From Strigamia acuminata (Eukaryota; Arthropoda; Chilopoda; Geophilomorpha; Linotaeniidae), in NCBI GenBank assembly GCA_949358305.1, contig OX442318.1, positions 3,210,501-3,274,500 of the forward strand: DNA of 64,000 nt, written 5' to 3'. Shown here piece by piece: positions 11,643 through 22,300 of this stretch (position 1 is its first letter; each line of letters opens with the position of its first letter). Below the pieces are notes generated by a model that was not told the DNA's origin, made no database searches, and saw nothing but the letters and a program-made list of their open reading frames with translations. The position numbers and the translations under genes are program-made.

Positions 11643-14600
11643 CTATTCTTTCTTCTTGACTGCATCGCTCTTTCCGTTCTTCAACGACTCGGACTTGGAC
11701 GAGCCGCCGTCGCCTTTCCCCGATATGGCCCCGCTCAGCGCATCCCAAACGCCGCCCATGAAGATGGCGCAGAAGAGATTTTCAAACGGCAAGAACGGAT
11801 CGTGGATGCCGAGAAGGACCGACGACAGTTTGAAGTAAACGAAGAAGATTACAACGCCGAAGTAGACCAGAGCGTGCGGCGCGGAGATGAGGTCGGTCTT
11901 TTTGTCGATGACGAAGATGATTGATGCTACGATGCACGCTTTAGAAGGACTGAAAACACAAGGCAAACAGTCAGTATTAGCTGGTTAGGCTTAATTAATG
12001 GTTTTACAATGAAGGCTGCATGAATTCGATCGCATTTGGTGTCCAAACTCCGCGTAAAAGTCTTTCCAAGACCTTCAAGAAACTCGCACCGTTTCCTGAA
12101 ATTCAAATAGAAATTTTATTATTAATAATAATAATAAGTACAGTAGAGCATCGATTATCGGAACATCGGTTATCCGAACAGTACAAAGCGAATTTTTAAA
12201 TCAATTTTTAATGTTTTTTTTAAACAATTTTCACATATTTTTAATCGGTTTTTAATGTTTTTTGACGGTTTTTATCCATTTTTGGTCGGGTTTTAATGCT
12301 TTTTAACTATATTTTGGTGACTTTTTATGTTTATGTTCGAGCTTAAATTCAATTTGTATTATTGTTTTATTTGAATACACCCGATTCTATTTTTTCATCG
12401 TCTATTGTTTTTGTATCTTTTAACATCGCAAAACAAAAACACAAACACGTGTAACACTTGTAACACGACTTTTTGAATAGCTAGTGAATAATATTGTAAT
12501 AATATTGTTTTTTTCTACCAGTTTTTGTGTTCTTGAATTTGTTTTACTTTTATGTCAAGAAATGAATTCGTTTTGGCTATTTTAAAAAGATTTTTAATTT
12601 ACCGGTAGTTTTTTGCATGAATCCTTATAACCTGTAAAAATGATACACTACATAAAACGTACAGTATTTTTTTTACAGGTTTTAAAGATATGGAACCAAT
12701 CACAATCACCTATTTATTAATTTATTTCTTTTTTCTTTTTTTGCACGGTTGTTTTTACATGGTTTTTCGACCGCAACTTCGATTACCGTTTTTAAAAAAA
12801 AATATTTCTTACGCTAATTTTTGCACGAAGTTTCTGTTCACAATACAGCGAAGCGAATCCAGAATAGAAAATCTTCAATTCATTTTTTTCTAAACAATGT
12901 ACGCGCGAAATATTGTGCTTGTAAGTATTTTCTAATTTATGTATAGGTGTTTTATTTTGAGCCGTTTTGCTTTTAGTTATTTGGCTTTTTTCCCTTTTTC
13001 ATGCACAATTTACCTTTCACAGTTCCGATTAGGATCATGATAAAATAAGAGTTTGGATAGATTTTTGCAGCATGGATGACACCATCGTGGACTTTTTTAC
13101 ATCGGATAACTTCTTTCATGGCGGACAGAATTACTTTGATTGGTAGAAATTTGCAGATTTTGTACACAATGTCGAATGGTGAATAAAAAATTAAATACCT
13201 GCAAAATAAAATTCAACATCATTCAGGATCTAATTGATTTCAACACCAATTTATATGAATTTGTTGTTGGTTTTTATTGTTCTCAAGCTGTTTTATAGTG
13301 AGTTGTATTGATTTCTAATGATTTGCAATAATTTCTAGTGATTTTAAATAATTTCAAGTGATTTTGAATGATTTCAAATGATTTTTAATGGTTTCAAGTG
13401 ATTTTTAAAGATTTCAAGTAATTTTTAAAGGATTTCAGTGAATTTTAAAGATTTAAGAAATTTATAAAGATTTCAGTAATTTTTAATGATTTGAATTGAT
13501 TTATATTGATTTTTAATGATTTGAATTGATTTATATTGATTTTTAATGATTTGAATTGATTTCTATTGATTTTTAATGATTTCTAGTGATTTTTAATGAT
13601 TTTTAATGATTTCTAGTGATTTTTAGTAATTTTTAATAATTTTTAGTAATTTTTAATGATTTTTAGTAATTTTTAATGATTTCTAGTGATTTTTAATGAT
13701 TTCTAGTGATTTGGAATGATTTCTACAGATTTGGAATGATTTCTAGTGATTTACAACTGACTGCCACTGATTTTGACTCATTTGCAAACTCACCATATAA
13801 CGGAGGCTAAAACGATTTGATTATTATTTTTCACAGCACCAAGAATTGGTTCACCTAAAAGACAATTGGCCAAAAGAGCACCGGCGAAAATTGATAACAT
13901 CGATGACAGCCAACATGACAGTGGATGTTTCCTTGAAAAAAATTGTGACCCTGCAAAACAAACCAACAAATAAATAAATAAATAAATAAATAATTTCACA
14001 AAAGCTTCAAAAACAAATCGCCCCTTTAATCCACAGTGAACTCTACGGCGCTCAACCCAAAATAAACTGATTTCTGCTGATTTCAAGTCAAAACAAGTGT
14101 CAAATTCACTTTAATTCTATTAAATCACGAATAATTACCAAACATCACGTTCCTCATTTATTTATTGATTTACACAATTTTTTAGATTAAAAATTAAAAT
14201 AATATGGCGAAAAAAAAAAAACGTTATTCTTGAATCATTTTTGAATCATCAACAAAAATCAATTTTTTTCCACCCGAAAAACAAACTCATTCCACATAAA
14301 AATGTCCAAAATGTGACAAAAAAGCGGCGGTCTGGGTTTATTTTTCGTTTAAACGAAAAAATGTTCCCAAATTAGAACACGTCGGTGCCTGTTTCAAATT
14401 TAGACAGAAGAAGATGAAAATTCCACGCTGGGCAAGCGCCAGGAAGATCCCCTGTGTTATCACCAAAACCGACCTCACTGCGCTTGCGCACGGACATAGC
14501 GCACAACCAAACCAAACGCATTTCCACCCAAATTAACCAAAAATAAAATGAAAAACACACATCCACTACACAAATAACCTCAAAATCGATCGTTTCGTTC

Positions 14601-14827
14601 AGTGTTTTTATCGCACCAAACGACAAAACATTGCAAAACGCGAAAAAATAAAAAATAGCACTAGGTATCATCCTGTGGTTAGCCATTTGTCAAGATCTTT
14701 TCTTACCTCCAGCCAGGTCATCTCGCACGTACAGACATGTGATGACACAGTGCGCCACTTCGAAATATGGATACATTTTTAATTTCGTAACTTGGTTCGC
14801 TAAATCCAGGAAAGCTTCCGGATCCAT
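11643..14827 (-). CDS. TMEM38: TRIC-type trimeric intracellular cation channel (TMEM38 family)
   Basis: Five minus-strand exons (14707-14827, 13794-13950, 13014-13198, 12008-12095, 11643-11949) give 285 residues, close to vertebrate TMEM38A/B (~290). The N-terminus has the MYPYFEVAHCVIT helix, exon 2 the PLSCWLSSMLSIFAG helix and LLGEP, and exon 3 the YSPFDIVYKICKFLP helix followed by the family signature MKEVIRCKKVHDGV, a KEV motif that contributes to the pore and PIP2 site. Exon 4 encodes the short GNGASFLKVLERLLRGVW segment. The C-terminus ends in a basic KKKE tail. TRIC channels carry K+ counter-currents for Ca2+ release in the ER/SR membrane. Orthology to A or B cannot be decided, as invertebrates usually have one gene. 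Confidence 0.9.
12141..12182. mobile_element. Terminus of a pogo/Tigger-like DNA transposon (fragment)
   Basis: The string beginning CAGTAGAGCATCGATTATCG and continuing to GGTTATCCGAAC resembles terminal inverted repeats of pogo/Tigger elements (CAGT start, two TTATCCGAA-like motifs). The opposite end is not recognisable in the intron, so only a fragment is claimed. Confidence 0.4.
13290..13765 (-). repeat. Minisatellite in TMEM38 intron 2
   Basis: A degenerate array of 10-base units close to TGATTTTTAA and TGATTTCTAG fills most of the intron between exons 2 and 3. It has no relation to the arrays in neighbouring genes beyond base composition. Confidence 0.8.
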
Positions 14828-15056
14828 CGTTGTTGTCTTTGTTGTTCGCTAAATTAAAAAAGATGACCGAAACGGCTTGAACGAGCCGTTCACCGTATCC
14901 TCTTACAACTGCGGCTGCGCGTGCGCAGTGGATGTCAGCAGTCAATCCCATCTAGTGTCGAACAGAACAACTAGAATATTTTTTAAAAAATGCGTTTATT
15001 TCGAATAAAATTAACAATATTACGTTGATAGAGAATAAATATCGTTTTATAAAAGC

Positions 15057-15857
15057 TTAGTTTCTTAACCGTACCCATTTACTTGATTCTACATCGATTT
15101 CTGCGTCGCTAGTCGCATTTGGCGACCATTTTGTGATTTCTTTACATGCGCCATTTTCTTCTTGCTCGTCCAACGCGATCAAATCGACGTTTTCCGTCGT
15201 TTTAACCGCCGTAATTTCATTGTGTTGTTTCAATAAAGTGCAAGCCCAGTTTAAATCGTCTTCCCGAAGTTCAATCACATCCGGTTGGAGGTGCAGCGCT
15301 TTACTAAAACTCCTTATCGCCTAAAGTGTGTCAAAAATTCACGTTTTTTATCAAATTTTTTCATTTTTTTTCTCGATTTTATTACCAATTTCACTTCTCC
15401 AATGCCGAGTAACGTTCTTCCGTACGTTTGGAAGCCAATCCACCAGTTTGGCGCCATTTTAACGCATTTTTTCGCGCATTTTACAGCTGGCGATAATTCA
15501 TTTAATTGAAGATAAACCTAAAAAAAAAAAATTTGTAAGTAAATAATTGATTGGAATTTTAGTGTTCGTCACTTGGGCCATCATTTCGTGTATTTTTTCA
15601 TCGGTGGGATTTAATTTAAGGGCTTCGTCCCATTTTTTAATCGCTTCCCACTGTCTTCCACTGTCGGCCAAGATGGCGCCTTCGTTTTTCAATCGGTTGT
15701 ATTTGCTCGTTGAATCTTCGGTCACGGTAGCAGTTTTCGTCCTCTTGCGGGGATCGTACAAATTGACTTTTCGTTGAATATTTTTCTCCTCGTCGTCCGC
15801 GAACAGGCTGTTTTTCGACACGGATTTGATTTTTCTTTTCCAACTGAACGACGCCAT
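15057..15857 (-). CDS. TTC33: Tetratricopeptide repeat protein 33
   Basis: Three minus-strand exons (15573-15857, 15395-15517, 15057-15320) encode 223 residues. The N-terminus MASFSWKRKI is nearly identical to the vertebrate MASFGWKRKI. Three TPR units follow: one with WEAIKKWDEALKLNPTDEKIHEM, one ending KMAPNWWIGFQTYGRTLLG, and one with AIRSFSKALHLQPDVIELREDDLNWA. The C-terminus is acidic and shorter than in vertebrates. TTC33 is a little-studied TPR scaffold, and no partner can be inferred from the locus. The gene is divergent from CFAP144. Confidence 0.9.
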
Positions 15858-16023
15858 TTTTGTTGTTTATTTTTCTGTCAAGCGCGGCCTCTAGCGAGAG
15901 AAATTCGAATCACTTTGGAGAATCAATATGGAGGATGATTTTGATTTTTTAAAACACGTCAAATTTGGAATTTCATTTTAAATATTTAATGTGATCAACT
16001 GAATTTTTTTTCTAGGGGGGAAA
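15858..16023. promoter_or_regulatory. Divergent promoter and 5' leader between TTC33 and CFAP144
   Basis: 166 bases separate the start codons. On the plus strand an ATG at 15929 opens a short frame that runs to a stop after 18 codons, and a CTAG acceptor lies at 16011-16014. The CFAP144 leader is therefore probably spliced from a non-coding first exon, or carries an upstream ORF. No TATA box is obvious. Confidence 0.45.
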
Positions 16024-16569
16024 ATGAACGAAAAGAAATTCAAAGATGGGCACATTTGCCTCGATCACAAACAAACGATCATTCTGTTGGGAAAAATCAA
16101 ATTTCACGACAAATACGAGAAATTCGCATCGAGTTTCGGACTAAATCCGTTGCGAAAAGGTTCCAAAAATCACCAAAAACGATGAAAAATATTAAAAATA
16201 TTAAAAATTCCTATTAGCTGCTATTATATCCGACAAACCGAACAAACTGAACGTAAAAGAGATCGAGAACATGAAAAATTTCGACGGTAAAAAGCGAAAA
16301 TCGCGAAAAATAACATAAAAATGACTTAAAATTCAATTTTAGAGAATATTTTGCGGATTGTGAAGACCACGGGGTCGGCAGCCTATCGCCGCTTTACAAT
16401 TCCCGTCACAGAGTCTCAGAATTACGGATGGAATCCGCCATTGGTGATTATTTCGAATTATTTCGAATTTTTTGTCGTTTTTGACGAAAATCATTCGGTT
16501 TAGATGACGTGCGACCGCTCTAAGATGATGTTCAACTACGGAAGATGCCGGAAATTGTTTTACCAATAA
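16024..16569 (+). CDS. CFAP144: CFAP144 (FAM183) ciliary microtubule inner protein
   Basis: Four exons (16024-16159, 16218-16286, 16343-16443, 16504-16569) with consistent phases encode 123 residues; human FAM183A has 134. Shared landmarks are YEKF followed by LNPLRK, a KP in the middle, RRFTIPVTESQNYGW followed by PPL, then a DR and a C-terminal YGRCRKLFYQ, in the order of the FAM183 domain. The family lies inside axonemal doublet microtubules of motile cilia, which implies motile cilia or flagella (for example sperm) in this animal. The start is the first ATG of the second leader exon. The TAA stop is part of CAATAAAA, which can act as the polyadenylation signal, and the EBNA1BP2 stop on the other strand is 16 bases away. 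Confidence 0.8.
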
Positions 16570-16585
16570 AATTTCAACTTTATTT

Positions 16586-18553
16586 CTATTTTTTTGGATT
16601 CTTTCTGTTGTTTCTGCCGCGCATGTTTTGCCGTTTTTGTTTGCCCGGTCGCATCGCCTTGCCGCCTTTGCTGGCGCCTTTGTTGCCGGATTTTCTGCCC
16701 TGGAAAAATTAATTTGGAATTTTGTGTAAATGTGTGTTTAGAGGGGCGATAAATATTATAAAGTTGTAAAACCTTAGGTCCGGTTCGTGGTTTTCGGTAG
16801 TCGGAGACGTTGGCTGAGCTTTCGGCGGTGTTGTACTTGGATCGCTTCTTTTTGCCGCCGAAGCCGAATTTTTTGTCTTTTTCCATTCGTTTCATGGCGC
16901 TCCTGTGGTGAAAACGTTTGAGGATTATTTGGATGGATAGATTTGGATTGAATTTATGATAGTCGACAAAATTTTGATTAAAACCATAAAATTTTGATTA
17001 AAATGCTCAAAATTTTGATTAAAATCGTCCAAATTTTAAATAAAATCGACAAATTATGATTAAAATTGACAAATTTTGATTAAAATCGACAAAATTTTGA
17101 ATAAAATCGTCAGAATTTTGAATAAAATCGTCAAAATATTGAATAAAATCAACAAATTAGGATTAAAATTGATAAATTATGTTTAAAATCGACAAAATTT
17201 TGAATAAAATCGACATATTTTGATTAAAATTGACAATTTATGATTAAAGTCACCAAATTTTAATTAAAATCGTCCAAATTTTAATTAAAATCGTCCAAAT
17301 TTTGATTAAATTCACCCAAACTTTGATCAAAACCATCAAAATTTAAACCAAAATCGACAAAATCGTGATTATTGCACTAAAAAAAATGCAAACCTTGAAT
17401 TTTTATTCTTCAAAATTCCTTTTTTAGCTTTCGGATTCGTATTCGACTTCTGCACTTCCCCGTCAAAAATCTCATCCGAATTCTTCGTTAACTTCCTCCG
17501 TTTTTTCAACTGTTCAAGAATCTCCTTCTTCTCCTTACGATGTTTCTCATTCGCTTGTTGTTGAACCTAAAGCAAAACCAGACTCAATAAAACCGTAAAA
17601 ACCTCAAAAAATCACAAAAAAACAAACTTGTTTTGAATATTTCTTCAATTCCCGCAATTTCCTCGCTTTCTCTCGCCTTTCCATTATCAGCTCCTGCGAC
17701 TGAAGTCTTTCGCGGACCTTTTTCATATGATCGTCGGTTTTCGCCATTTGTGCGTAATAATCCACTGGCCGTCTCGTTTTAACATTTAATTCTGCTAGTT
17801 TAGGAATTACTTCCAAAACCGCACTCTGTGCTTGTTTAAAACTAAAAAAACAAAAAAAAAACATTAAAAGAAGCAAAAAAAGGACAAAAAATACCAAAAA
17901 ACATCAATAAATACCCAAAAACCTCTAAAAATACCAAAAAAAACCTCTAAAAATCTCAAATAACACTAAAAATACCCAAAAATCTAAAAAATTACACAAA
18001 TACATCAAGAAATACCTGGAAAACCTCAAAGAAAATACATAAAAACATCGAAATAAAGCTAAAAAACAACAAAAATAATAAATAAATACCCCAAAACCAT
18101 CAAAATCCAAAAAATTTCAAACAAAAAACCCGAAAACCGCACAACTCAACACAAAATTACAATCTAATTTCTCTCCTGAAATCGTCGTCCGCATTCGCGT
18201 CATGTTTGTCGGCTTGTAAGGAGAATTCGGGCACAACAACATCGGTCGAATTAATCAAATCCAGTCGTTCCAGCCAATCCAATTCCAATTTAAGTGTCTC
18301 ATATTTCGCCAGTAAGGCTTTCTGTACATAAAAATAAACATCAAACAACTTTATTCACCGATATTTCATTATTTATTAATATTTTCTACTCCACCTTGCT
18401 GGCTTTGGCTGTCAATGGCTTCACTATGGGCCGTTGCTGTAAATGTCAAAAAAACACAAATTTATCAAAACAAACGTCTTCCAAACGTTAATTAACTTAA
18501 CCAACCTCTTCTTCCGAACTGTAGGCATCATCCGAAGCGGACCCGACCGACAT
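16586..18553 (-). CDS. EBNA1BP2: Probable rRNA-processing protein EBP2 (EBNA1BP2)
   Basis: Seven minus-strand exons (18506-18553, 18395-18436, 18161-18321, 17638-17841, 17394-17576, 16773-16902, 16586-16699) encode 293 residues; human has 306. Diagnostic segments are LDWLERLDL, DDDFRREIRFFKQAQSAVLE, RRPVDYYAQMAKTDDHMKKV, the coiled-coil EKARKLRELKKYSKQVQQQ, and KDKKFGFGGKKKRSKYNT, followed by a Lys/Arg/Gly-rich tail. EBP2 acts in the nucleolus in 27S pre-rRNA processing and 60S subunit assembly. The gene is tail-to-tail with CFAP144, and its own TTTATT (AATAAA on the minus strand) lies directly beside the stop codon. Confidence 0.93.
16960..17365 (-). repeat. Minisatellite in EBNA1BP2 intron 5
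   Basis: About 20 units of ~20 bases close to ATTAAAATCGACAAATTTTG fill the intron. A second AT-rich low-complexity stretch fills intron 3 (17850-18150) without a clear period. Confidence 0.8.
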
Positions 18554-19309
18554 TTCGTTATTTTGAACGTTAAATTAACAAAAAACTTGTCCCAACACGT
18601 GGGGTTGAAAAATCAGCAAACGTAGCCGCTGAAACCAGTCAGCGCTGCTTTACAGCGGAGTCTGGTGGTAAATTCCGCAACCAAAATGTGGGCGGCCATT
18701 TGTATTTACATCAAACAAAATAAACACCGTTTTTTAAGTTTTCTATACCATGCCTAATAAAATACTCTATTTATTTATCCGTAAATTGAATACCAACACA
18801 CGATATGTACCGTTCAGTATATATATATATATATCATCAAAAAAAAAGTAATCTAAATTTATATTTTGCAATTTTGACTCCTATAACACACAATGTTACA
18901 AAAACCACATATACATACAAAATGTAAACAAAAATACATTTTTGTCCCTAAAACTCGCAATAACAGCACAAAAGGCAATAAAAATACATTTTTTCTCACT
19001 AACACTGGCAAAAACATCACAAAATTCACTAAAAATACTCGAAATCTGCATTATCAACTAAATGGCATTTCTAAAACACGAAAACGAAAGGAAAAAACGA
19101 AAAAATACAATCTTTTTACATTTTATTTGATTAAATGCATGTTATATTACTTGGCCAGCTTGTTTACAAATACCGGTATATACATTTAAATATTGCATTT
19201 TTATTTGCTAAATAATAAATCACAATGAATTCAAACAAAAATAGTTCAAAATGAACCAATGGCACTTTTAATCAATCAGAATCATTGTTTAACAAAAAAA
19301 TACGAAAAA
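18554..19309. other. Intergenic between EBNA1BP2 (5' side) and SLC25A10 (3' side)
   Basis: The first ~150 bases upstream of EBNA1BP2 are the presumed promoter, with a GC-richer patch containing an imperfect inverted pair (CAGTCAGCGCTGCTTTACAG). From 18750 on the sequence is AT-rich with a short TA dinucleotide run near 18820 and A-rich simple sequence. No exon is recognisable. Confidence 0.55.
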
Positions 19310-22300
19310 TCATTCTTTGTTTGGGATGTCCCCAAATTGCATTCTCAGTTGTTCAAAAAACATGAACAATAAAATGGTGTGCGGTGCGAGACGTATGAAG
19401 GCCGGAACCGTGCCCTAAATCAAACAAAACAGACAAATTATGACGTCATTAAAACTGAACAAGCTCCACTATCGCCACAACCATCTGGTGTGGATCGATG
19501 GAGTTATATTCCAAAGATGGTGGAAATTTGCGATTAAATCGTTTTAAACCGTTTTAAATAGTCTTAAATAGTTATTTCATTGCACAAACCTTAAAAAATG
19601 ACATTGGTCCACCTTTGGCAGTGACCGTGGCGCAGTGTAAAAGACTCTAGAAAAAAAATTGATTTTTTTAAAAAAATTTAAATTGATCGTTGGTCTCTTC
19701 CTGTTTATTTCAATTCGATTTAATTGAAATAAATCATGTGATTGAATGGATGAAAAGAGTCCAAATTGAGGTCACATTATGTGATGAGTTTAATTGATTA
19801 ATAACCTTATATTCTCCTGGTCGGGCATTCATCATCCGGGTCTTCAATACATCGATGGGTTGAGTTAAAAGTGTAGCAAATCCTCCCTAGGTGGAGAGAA
19901 TTTGTAATGAATTATGGGATTTTGGGTGAAGTTTGATGAGTACTTACAGCTATAACGCTAGCTGAGAAATGCGTAAAGAGATTGTCCTGAAAGAAACCCG
20001 AATCAATCATCACTTGTTTCGCTTGTTCGTAAAATGAAAGCTGGAAATAAAATTGTCAAGTGTTATTAAAAAACATTGTGAAATCAAGAAAAACCATGAA
20101 AAAACAAAAAAAAATCACGAGATATTACGAGATATTACGAGAAAGCGCGAGAAATCACGAGAAATCGCGAGAAATCGCGAGAAATACCGAGAAGTAAGGA
20201 GAAATAGCGAGAAATAGCGAGAAATCATGAAAATTCAGTAAAAAAAAATCATGATTCTATAACAAAATCTCAAAAATTCATTTTAAAAAATCATAAAAAA
20301 ACATTAAAATTTTGAAAAATCATAAAAAAACATTAAAATTTTGAAAAATCATAAAAAAACATTAAAATTTTGAAAAATCATAAAAAATCATGAAAAATCA
20401 TAAAAAATCATGAAAAAATTATAAAAAATCATGAAAAATCATAAAAAATCATAAAAAATCATAAAAAATCATGAAAAATCATAAAAAATCATGAAAAATC
20501 ATAAAAAATCATGAAAAATCATAAAAAATCATGAAAAATCATGAAAAATCATAAAAAATCATGAAAAATCATAAAAAATCTTAAAAAATCATAAAAAATC
20601 ATGAAAAATCAATTTACTAAAATATGAAAAGACATAAAAACCGTGAAAAAACAGTAAAAAAAATCTTTAAATACCACTCAAAACATTTTTAAAACCACTT
20701 AAAACAATTTTGAAACCAATAAATTAATTTTTTTCTTTCTACAGCTCCTTCTAACCTCTATTTCCATCTCCACCTTTATTTAGATAAAAGAAATCCTTAG
20801 ATAACCTTTCAAAACGCGATAAAAGTGGGCAAACACCCAGCAAATTTATGGCACTCGAATGCAAACATCATTCAACTTTCACCGTACTATTTCATTTGGC
20901 AACCCATCAATTTCTTTTTTCAAAAACAAAAATGATTGATGAACAAACTGAGGAACTAAATCTTTATTTATACCTGACCAATATTCATGAAGCAACCACG
21001 AATGGTCGCGGTCGACCCGCCACGAAATACATTTTTAATTCCTTCCTGCTGGTAGACTCTCCATAGCCCGTCTAAAGCGTGTTTATAACTGAAAAATTAC
21101 AAAATCAATCAAATAAAGCAATAAAACACCCAAAATCGACAAAAATTCTTTCAGATTTAATATATTTCACGATTTTTCATCGTAAATTTAACTCAAACGG
21201 TGCCAGCCACCGCCATTTTGGATATATTTTAACATAGGGTATGGAGCGGCCGTTAGAGCCCGGGTGAGAAAAATTAATACTAAATAAACATTTATTTACT
21301 TCCGTCGTTGTTCTAGTGGCAGTTTTATATCATTTTGCATCCTAAAATGGAAAAAAAAATGTTTTAATTCATTTTCGTTAGTTGGAATTGCAATTTTGTT
21401 CGTTTTTGTTACCGAACATTGACCATGTCAGCTGGAGTTCCAGCAAACCCTCCACAGAGGCCGCTCAAGCCACCCATAAAAATTTTAGTTCCAAAACTTG
21501 GCACTGTTCCAGGCGCAACTAGTTCACCCTTTAGAACTTCATAAATTCCAAAACGGGTCAACGTATACGTCAACTATCAGTCATTTGTCAAAGAAATGCA
21601 ATTTTAACAAATTTTAAAAATTTTTTTTTAGATATTACCTGTCGCATGATTGCAGCACTGAGTCCACTATACATGGCTAAAGCGCCTTCAGTTTTCACAA
21701 TGTGCATTGTCATTTTAAGAAGGCTCTTTGGTTTGCCTACGGTCTGCGTTTGCAAGTGGACCTAGAGTTATTGAAAAGAAAAAATAATCAACATCGATAT
21801 TGAATTGAATCGGATTCGGATGGTCCCAAATCAATCCGATTTTTTTTTAATCAGATTGGATAATTCAAAATTTTATCCATACATTCTGGATAGGATTGGG
21901 GAAAAAATCGAAATCGATCCTTATAATCCGAAATTCCAAAAATCAATTTAAATGCGCTTTATTTTAAATTCTTATGGTTTTTGTTCACTTTTTTCGACTT
22001 TTTTTGGTCAGTTTTGCTCTTTTTAAACTTTTTTTGGTCATTTCTGCACTTAATTCATCAGTTTTTGGTCATTTTTGCACTTAATTCATCAGTTTTTGGT
22101 CATTTTTGCACTGAATTTATCAGTTTTTTGGTCATTTCTGCACTGAATTCATCAGTTTGAGACGTTTGGACGTTTGGGACTCAATCCTATCCGCAATCGG
22201 TTTGAATTGAATGAGGATAGGATTGGATGGGCCACCATTTTTTTCCGGATAGGATTGGATATTTGGTTTATCCATCCGAAATTTCTTAGATTAGATCGGA

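Noticed and set aside
14372-14686. 104-codon minus-strand frame between TMEM38 exons 1 and 2
   Set aside because: Lies inside an intron whose flanking exons splice perfectly, has no family match and no own splice or promoter signals; hydrophobic composition comes from AT-rich sequence.
15929-15984. First coding exon of CFAP144 starting at 15929
   Set aside because: Its frame cannot be joined to the 16,015 acceptor without a shift or stop; treated as leader or upstream ORF.
18893-19189. 98-codon Lys/Asn/Thr-rich frame
   Set aside because: AT-rich simple sequence between genes, no homology or splice signals recognised.
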